From positions 627,693-691,692 of the forward strand of contig JAPSJW010000002.1 in NCBI GenBank assembly GCA_031177985.1: 64,000 bases of DNA. Direction: 5' to 3'. The position numbers were made by a program, and so were the translations under genes. The notes under the pieces were generated by a model that had not been told where the DNA came from, made no database searches, and saw only the letters and a list, made by a program, of their open reading frames with translations. The stretch is from Microbacteriaceae bacterium (lineage in GTDB: Bacteria > Actinomycetota > Actinomycetes > Actinomycetales > Microbacteriaceae). This document shows positions 59,992 through 64,000 of the stretch, piece after piece. Positions within the stretch are counted from its first letter, which is position 1; each line of letters starts with the position of its first letter.

Positions 59992-60524
59992 TCGCCGAGG
60001 AGGGAATCGACGACCTCGGCAGCCGCATCGACTCCGCCGTGCCGTTCGTGACCGAGCTCGTGACCGAGCTGTCGCGTCGCGGGCTCACCCTGGCGATCGC
60101 CGAGTCCCTCACGGGAGGCCTGCTGACCGCCGAGTTCGTGCGTCCGCCCGGTGCATCCGCCGTGCTGTTCGGAGGCGTCGTGGCCTACGCGACCGAGCTG
60201 AAGCGGGACGTCATCGGCGTCGACGCCGAGCTGCTCGCCGAGCACGGCCCGGTGCACCCCGAGGTGGCGCGTCAGCTCGCCGATCGTGTGCGCACTGCAC
60301 TCGCCGTGGATGGCACGCCCGCCCGGCTGGGCCTGGCCACGACCGGTGTCGCCGGACCCGACCCGCAGGGCGATCGAGAGCCCGGCACGGTCTTCGTCGG
60401 GATCGCCGTGGACGACACCGTCGAGGCGATCGAGCTGAGGCTGGAGGGGCCCCGCGACGAGGTCAGAGCGCGGACCGTGACCCTCGCTGTGCAGGCGCTT
60501 GCGGACCGGATCCCCGGGGAATAG
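59988..60524 (+). CDS. cinA: CinA-family protein (NMN deamidase domain only)
   Basis: A 178-residue protein corresponding to the C-terminal CinA domain: LTLAIAESLTGGLLTAEFVRPPGASAVLFGGVVAYATELKRDVIGVD, then GLATTGVAGPDPQGDREPGTVFVGIA. This domain hydrolyses nicotinamide mononucleotide in pyridine-nucleotide recycling; the N-terminal COG1058 half of full-length CinA is absent, as in many actinobacteria. The name comes from competence genes, but no competence role is implied. GTG overlaps the pgsA stop. Confidence 0.92.
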   Translation: MIAEEGIDDLGSRIDSAVPFVTELVTELSRRGLTLAIAESLTGGLLTAEFVRPPGASAVLFGGVVAYATELKRDVIGVDAELLAEHGPVHPEVARQLADRVRTALAVDGTPARLGLATTGVAGPDPQGDREPGTVFVGIAVDDTVEAIELRLEGPRDEVRARTVTLAVQALADRIPGE

Positions 60525-60669
60525 CGGCCGTTTCGATCACGTTACAACTCATGAATTCACAAGCGTCGCCCAGATTGCTCTGGTTAGAGTTCTCACAACG
60601 GCGGGGGGTCCAGCCCCTTCCGCTCGAGTCCCGGCTAGAGCGACAGGTCGTCAGAAAGGGAGGGTACCC

Positions 60670-60978
60670 ATGGTTCTGGTTCGTCAAGAGATCGGCGACG
60701 TTCTCCGTGACGTCCGCCTGCAGAAGGGCCGCACCCTCCGCCAGGTGGCGAGCAAGGCGAGTGTCGCTCTCGGATACCTGAGTGAGGTGGAGCGCGGCCA
60801 GAAGGAGGTCAGCTCCGAGATCCTCGCCTCCGTCGCCGAGGCGCTCGAGACTCCCATCTCGGCCATCATGCGCGAGGTCGGCGATCGGCTCGCCGTCGTG
60901 GAGGGGCTCAGCCCCGTCCCCGACACACTGCCGGAGGACCTCGTGGCGGAGTTCGACGCAGACCTCGTCACGCGGTAG
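60670..60978 (+). CDS. clgR: XRE-type regulator, ClgR/PopR-like
   Basis: A 102-residue helix-turn-helix regulator: IGDVLRDVRLQKGRTLRQVASKASVALGYLSEVERGQKEVSSEILASVAEALETP is the canonical XRE/Cro domain. Actinobacterial ClgR, which activates clp protease genes, lies in this same position between cinA and recA, which supports the symbol. The ATG has a GGGAGG Shine-Dalgarno sequence. Upstream (60541-60600) is a 145-bp region with a candidate TAGAGT -10 box (60585-60590). A strong terminator follows the gene. Confidence 0.85.
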   Translation: MVLVRQEIGDVLRDVRLQKGRTLRQVASKASVALGYLSEVERGQKEVSSEILASVAEALETPISAIMREVGDRLAVVEGLSPVPDTLPEDLVAEFDADLVTR

Positions 60979-60997
60979 ACGTCCGATCCGACATCTC

Positions 60998-61027
60998 CGA
61001 ACGCCCCGGCTCGCGCCGGGGCGTTCG
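60998..61027 (+). terminator. clgR terminator
   Basis: Perfect 13-bp stem, arms CGAACGCCCCGGC and GCCGGGGCGTTCG, loop TCGC. Confidence 0.85.
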
Positions 61028-61047
61028 TGCGTCCGGGGGAGTGGGGC

Positions 61048-61053
61048 TAGCGT
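61048..61053 (+). promoter_or_regulatory. -10 box for DUF3046 gene (near-leaderless)
   Basis: TAGCGT; ATG 61062 lies eight bases after the last T. Confidence 0.45.
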
Positions 61054-61061
61054 GGGACGCG

Positions 61062-61286
61062 ATGCGCACGAGTGAGTTCTCCCTCGCGGTCGCCGAGGAG
61101 TTCGGCGCCGACTACGGCCGCGTGCTGACCGCGGACCTCGCTCTCGAGGAGCTGGGCGGTCGCACCGCTGACGCCGCGATCGCGGCGGGCGTGCCGGCGC
61201 GCGATGTCTGGCTCGCGCTCTGCCGAGCCGCGGACGTGCCCGAGAGCCGCTGGCACGGCAGGGGCCGTCCCGAGCGCAAGCGCTGA
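61062..61286 (+). CDS. DUF3046 protein
   Basis: A 74-residue protein: SEFSLAVAEEFGADYGRVLTADLALEELGGRTADAAIAAGVPARDVWLALCRAADVPESRWHGRG. This is the conserved DUF3046 family that sits just upstream of recA in many actinobacteria. No function is known. It may be a small nucleic-acid or protein-binding helix bundle. The ATG at 61062 is chosen over an upstream GTG by promoter position. Confidence 0.85.
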   Translation: MRTSEFSLAVAEEFGADYGRVLTADLALEELGGRTADAAIAAGVPARDVWLALCRAADVPESRWHGRGRPERKR

Positions 61287-61309
61287 CCGACCGACACGCC
61301 GCGCTGCTA

Positions 61310-61325
61310 TCGAACATCTGTTCGG
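61310..61325 (+). promoter_or_regulatory. LexA (SOS) box upstream of recA
   Basis: TCGAACATCTGTTCGG, one mismatch from the actinobacterial consensus TCGAAC-N4-GTTCGA. It sits just upstream of a TATCGT -10 box (61334-61339), where LexA would block polymerase. Confidence 0.85.
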
Positions 61326-61333
61326 TGCCGGAG

Positions 61334-61339
61334 TATCGT
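61334..61339 (+). promoter_or_regulatory. recA distal promoter -10 box (SOS-controlled)
   Basis: TATCGT, predicted start near 61346, giving a ~190-nt leader that includes a 9-bp hairpin (61384-61392 with 61398-61406). Confidence 0.5.
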
Positions 61340-61412
61340 CGTCCCCAGGTCGAATCGAAGACGGTTCTCCACGAAGAGCGGATGCCGCCGACCCGATGTC
61401 GGCGGCCCGACC

Positions 61413-61418
61413 TAGCGT
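61413..61418 (+). promoter_or_regulatory. Possible second recA promoter -10 box
   Basis: TAGCGT, predicted start near 61425, downstream of the LexA box and so possibly damage-independent. Confidence 0.35.
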
Positions 61419-61536
61419 GAGGGACGTCGAGATTCGACACCAGCCTTTGTCGGGAGGCTGTGGACCCTGCTTCATCGGTCCGCGGAAGATCGGCAGCCTG
61501 TGAGGCGCATCACCACCAAATCGAAGGAGACCCCCA

Positions 61537-62637
61537 GTGCCATCGCCAGCAGACCGCGAGAAGTCGCTTGAAGCAGCTCTCGCCCAGATCGATCGCCAGT
61601 TCGGCAAGGGCTCAGTCATGCGACTGGGCAGTGACGAGCGCGCCCCCGTCGAGGTGGTGCCCACGGGGTCAATCGCCCTCGATGTCGCGCTCGGTACGGG
61701 CGGCCTCCCGCGCGGCCGCATCGTCGAGATCTACGGCCCTGAGTCGTCCGGTAAGACGACCCTGACCCTCCACGCCATCGCCAACGCCCAGCGCGCGGGC
61801 GGTATCGCGGCGTTCATCGACGCGGAGCACGCCCTCGACCCCGAATACGCGAAGAAGCTCGGCGTCGACATCGACGCGCTGCTCGTGTCGCAGCCCGACA
61901 CGGGTGAGCAGGCGCTCGAGATCGCCGACATGCTCGTGCGTTCCGGTTCCATCGACCTCGTCGTCATCGACTCCGTCGCCGCCCTCGTGCCTCGTGCGGA
62001 GATCGAGGGCGAGATGGGAGACACGCACGTGGGTCTGCAGGCCCGCCTCATGTCGCAGGCGCTCCGCAAGCTGACCGGTGCGCTCAGCTCCACCAATACG
62101 ACGATGATCTTCATCAACCAGCTTCGCGAGAAGGTCGGCGTCTTCTTCGGCAGCCCCGAGACCACCTCGGGCGGCAAGGCGCTGAAGTTCTACGCCTCGG
62201 TGCGCCTCGACATCCGCCGCATCGAGACGCTCAAGGACGGCGCGGAGGCGGTCGGGAACCGCACCCGCGTGAAGGTCGTCAAGAACAAGATGGCGCCGCC
62301 CTTCAAGCAGGCCGAGTTCGACATCCTCTACGGCATCGGCATCTCGCGTGAGGGCAGCCTCATCGACTACGGAGTCGAGCACGGCATCGTCAAGAAGTCC
62401 GGTGCCTGGTACACCTACGACGGCGACCAGCTCGGGCAGGGCAAGGAGAACGCGCGCAACTTCCTGATCGAGAACGCGTCGATCGCGGACGACATCGAGC
62501 GCAAGATCTTCATGAAGCTCGGCATCGGCGCAGAGGCGAAGGCAGCGGCGGCCGCAGCCGCGGCTGCCGAGCCGGCCGCCGACTCGAAGGTGGAGTCCAT
62601 CGCGCCGAAGATCGCGGCCCGCAAGGCCGTCGGCTGA
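61537..62637 (+). CDS. recA: Recombinase RecA
   Basis: A 366-residue strand-exchange ATPase and LexA coprotease. Walker A is GPESSGKT at 67-74, with [18 protein letters not shown] and the conserved [22 protein letters not shown] loop, and the C-terminal part is intact. The Ala-rich tail ([15 protein letters not shown]) is common in actinobacteria. No intein is present, in contrast to some mycobacterial recA genes. GTG start with GAAGGAGA upstream. recX follows three bases after the stop codon. Confidence 0.98.
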   Translation: MPSPADREKSLEAALAQIDRQFGKGSVMRLGSDERAPVEVVPTGSIALDVALGTGGLPRGRIVEIYGPESSGKTTLTLHAIANAQRAGGIAAFIDAEHALDPEYAKKLGVDIDALLVSQPDTGEQALEIADMLVRSGSIDLVVIDSVAALVPRAEIEGEMGDTHVGLQARLMSQALRKLTGALSSTNTTMIFINQLREKVGVFFGSPETTSGGKALKFYASVRLDIRRIETLKDGAEAVGNRTRVKVVKNKMAPPFKQAEFDILYGIGISREGSLIDYGVEHGIVKKSGAWYTYDGDQLGQGKENARNFLIENASIADDIERKIFMKLGIGAEAKAAAAAAAAAEPAADSKVESIAPKIAARKAVG

Positions 62638-62639
62638 CC

Positions 62640-63359
62640 GTGACGGGCTCACGCGACGACTCGTCAAGCGAACGGTGGGCCCGGGTGACGTACCTGCCGG
62701 GAGCCGAGCCGACGGCTCAGCTCCCGGCAGGTCCTCCCGCTCCGCGCTCGGAGACGGCGTTCGATGCTTCGAGCGTCGAGGTCGATGAACAGCGCGAGGC
62801 CGCCCGTCAGCGGGTGCGCTTCGTCGCCGCGATCGAGAACGACGACGCCGAGCCGACGCCGGAGGACCCCGAGGTCGCCCGCATCCGCGCCGAGAACGTC
62901 GCGATGCGCGCGCTCACCCGGAGGTCGCACTCCCGCGCGGAGCTCGAGCGGCTGCTGCGGTCTCGGGAGCTGAGCGAGGGCGCGGTGCAGCACGAGCTCG
63001 ACCGCCTCGAGCGCGTCGGGCTGCTCGACGACGCCGCGCTCGCCCAGCACCTCGTCGGGGTGCTGCAGGAGCGCAAGGGCCTGGGGCGGTCCGCGATCGC
63101 CGCGGAGCTCTCCCGTCGCCAGCTCGAGTCCTCGGCCGTCGCGTACGCGCTGGAACTCGTCGACGGCGCCGAGGAGTCCGGGCGAGCGGAGGAACTCGCC
63201 GTCAAGCGGGCTCGCCAGCTCACCTCCCTCGACCACGACACGGCCGTCCGGCGCCTGACCGGGTTCCTGCAGCGGAAGGGCTACTCGGGATCCGTGGTGC
63301 GCGCGGCCGTCGAGCGGGCGCTGCCGCACCAGCGCGGCTCGAGCGTGCGCTTCGAATGA
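62640..63359 (+). CDS. recX: Regulatory protein RecX
   Basis: A 239-residue modulator of RecA filaments. The C-terminal ~150 residues have three RecX helical repeats (MRALTRRSHSRAELERLLRSRELSEGAVQHELDRLERVGLLDDAALAQHLV, LGRSAIAAELSRRQL, AVRRLTGFLQRKGYSGSVVRAAVERAL). The N-terminal ~80 residues are low-complexity and acidic. The GTG is nearly contiguous with recA, so it shares the recA transcript and SOS control. Confidence 0.93.
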   Translation: MTGSRDDSSSERWARVTYLPGAEPTAQLPAGPPAPRSETAFDASSVEVDEQREAARQRVRFVAAIENDDAEPTPEDPEVARIRAENVAMRALTRRSHSRAELERLLRSRELSEGAVQHELDRLERVGLLDDAALAQHLVGVLQERKGLGRSAIAAELSRRQLESSAVAYALELVDGAEESGRAEELAVKRARQLTSLDHDTAVRRLTGFLQRKGYSGSVVRAAVERALPHQRGSSVRFE

Positions 63360-63430
63360 TGCCCCGTCCGTTCACAGGCTCTTCGATCCACAGCCGCTGC
63401 GTCATCCGGCGACGACGGGGAACCCGCGTT

Positions 63431-63436
63431 TAGGCT
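63431..63436 (+). promoter_or_regulatory. -10 box for 63444 gene (leaderless)
   Basis: TAGGCT; ATG 63444 begins seven bases after the last T. Confidence 0.5.
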
Positions 63437-63443
63437 CGAAGGG

Positions 63444-63737
63444 ATGCAGGACAGGACCTTCAACCGCGCGAGCCTCGAGCTCCTCCGCGCCGAGGCGCGC
63501 GACGAGCTCGAGACGATGATCGAGGATCGCGGCCGCGACGGCCGCGACCCTTGGGAGTTCATGCAGGAGCTCCCGACCGTCGACGAGATGGTGGTCTGGA
63601 TACTGCACTCCGACGCCGTGCTCGAGCGTCCCGCCGTGGCGCCCGAGGACGACTACCGGGTGCTCCGTCAGATCGCCATCGAGCATCCGTCGCTGACCTC
63701 GACGGTGTGGCGGCTCCTCGGCACCCTCGCGGCCTGA
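63444..63737 (+). CDS. Conserved hypothetical protein between recX and miaB
   Basis: A 97-residue, strongly acidic, mostly helical protein (LRAEARDELETMIEDRGRDGRDPWEFMQELPTVDEMVVWILHSDAVLERP). I do not recognise a domain. Position between recX and miaB suggests a conserved small protein of this lineage, but no role can be inferred. It has a leaderless promoter and stands alone. Confidence 0.65.
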   Translation: MQDRTFNRASLELLRAEARDELETMIEDRGRDGRDPWEFMQELPTVDEMVVWILHSDAVLERPAVAPEDDYRVLRQIAIEHPSLTSTVWRLLGTLAA

Positions 63738-63760
63738 CCCCCTGGCGAGCGGCGGCGGTT

Positions 63761-63766
63761 TAGGCT
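63761..63766 (+). promoter_or_regulatory. -10 box for miaB
   Basis: TAGGCT, predicted start near 63773; ATG 63777 follows after only about four bases. Confidence 0.45.
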
Positions 63767-63776
63767 GTACGCCGAC

Positions 63777-64000
63777 ATGACGATCCTCGACGCCCCTGCC
63801 CGCCAGCGCACCTACGAGGTGCGCACCTACGGCTGCCAGATGAACGTGCACGACAGCGAGCGGCTGAGCGGCTCGCTGGAGGCCGCCGGGTACGCGCGCG
63901 CGGTCGACGGCGACCCCGACATCGTCGTCATCAACACCTGCGCCGTGCGCGAGAACGCCGACAACAAGCTCTACGGCACCCTCGGGCAGCTCGCGAGCCG
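63777..64000 (+). CDS. miaB: tRNA-2-methylthio-N6-dimethylallyladenosine synthase MiaB, N-terminal part
   Basis: The first ~74 residues of a radical-SAM methylthiotransferase that adds the 2-methylthio group to position 37 of certain tRNAs. The N-terminal MTTase domain reads [27 protein letters not shown] and [25 protein letters not shown], with two of the three conserved cluster-ligating cysteines (GCQMN, NTCAVRE) visible. The rest lies beyond the window. The ATG agrees with the family start. Confidence 0.92.
   Translation, partial: MTILDAPARQRTYEVRTYGCQMNVHDSERLSGSLEAAGYARAVDGDPDIVVINTCAVRENADNKLYGTLGQLAS

Noticed and set aside
1-64000. Very long open frames antisense to or overlapping real genes (for example opposite 1946-4516, 12239-15214 upstream part, 15099-17543, 50608-53493, 55307-58897)
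   Set aside because: They are low-complexity Arg/Ala/Gly-rich translations typical of third-position GC bias in a high-GC genome, contain no recognisable domain, and lie opposite well-supported genes.
1-64000. Mobile elements or prophage
   Set aside because: I found no transposase, integrase, phage structural gene, or direct or inverted terminal repeats around accessory genes.
1-64000. tRNA or rRNA genes
   Set aside because: No cloverleaf pattern with a GGTTCGAATCC-type T arm was found in the intergenic spaces, which are mostly shorter than 150 bp.

Overview
This 64-kb window is a dense, high-GC, almost fully coding stretch of an actinobacterial chromosome. Gene content and order point to the Microbacteriaceae, probably Microbacterium or a close relative. 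The clues are rpsO and pnp, the M16 peptidase/dapB group, thyX, dapA, RNase J, and ftsK-pgsA-cinA-clgR-DUF3046-recA-recX-miaB in series. I saw no tRNA or rRNA gene, insertion sequence, prophage, integrase or CRISPR array. It reads as ordinary chromosome with a few accessory genes.

Layout. 1-7.7 kb: the end of aspA, then a four-gene ABC export operon (two large FtsX-type permeases, two ATPases). 7.7-11.7 kb: divergent NHEJ genes ligD and ku, then an SRPBCC protein. 11.7-19.1 kb: a small membrane protein coupled to an Ada-AlkA repair protein, a GlcD-type oxidase, a short MDR-like protein, membrane proteins including a PrsW-type protease, and the first member of a paralogous unknown family. 19.1-28.4 kb: HelD-like RNA polymerase motor, two SDR genes, small proteins, a macro-domain/M4 protease/emfourin-type inhibitor cluster, a MarP-like serine protease, and the second member of the unknown family. 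28.4-35.1 kb: rpsO, a broken CASTOR/POLLUX-type channel gene, a virginiamycin-B-lyase-like gene, an orphan RskA-like anti-sigma factor, a fructosamine-kinase-family gene and a CE1758/CE1759-type flavin oxidoreductase pair. 35.1-43.5 kb: a secreted sortase-anchored 5'-nucleotidase, pnp with a structured leader, two tandem aldo/keto reductases (one with a degraded active site), and a TetR regulator with a clear palindromic operator. 43.5-53.6 kb: M16 peptidase, phosphatase, dapB, an array of 33-bp hairpin repeats, OsmC, thyX, an AbiEi/DUF559 protein, dapA and RNase J. 53.6-64 kb: a MacAB-like export operon and the ftsK-to-miaB core block, with a LexA box in front of recA.

Regulation. The most consistent signal is a TANNNT -10 box whose last T lies 6-7 bases before the start codon, with no Shine-Dalgarno sequence. 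I see about twenty cases on both strands, implying widespread leaderless transcription. I used this pattern to choose several starts. Genes inside operons instead use ATGA/GTGA overlaps, and convergent genes often end in a shared CTAG.

The observations that most deserve a second look are the protease/inhibitor/macro-domain cluster, the streptogramin-lyase-like protein with conserved catalytic residues, the tandem aldo/keto reductase with two of four catalytic residues replaced, the hairpin repeat array copied from a gene's 3' end, and the two-member unknown family. All functional calls come from reading motifs by eye; no database search was run.
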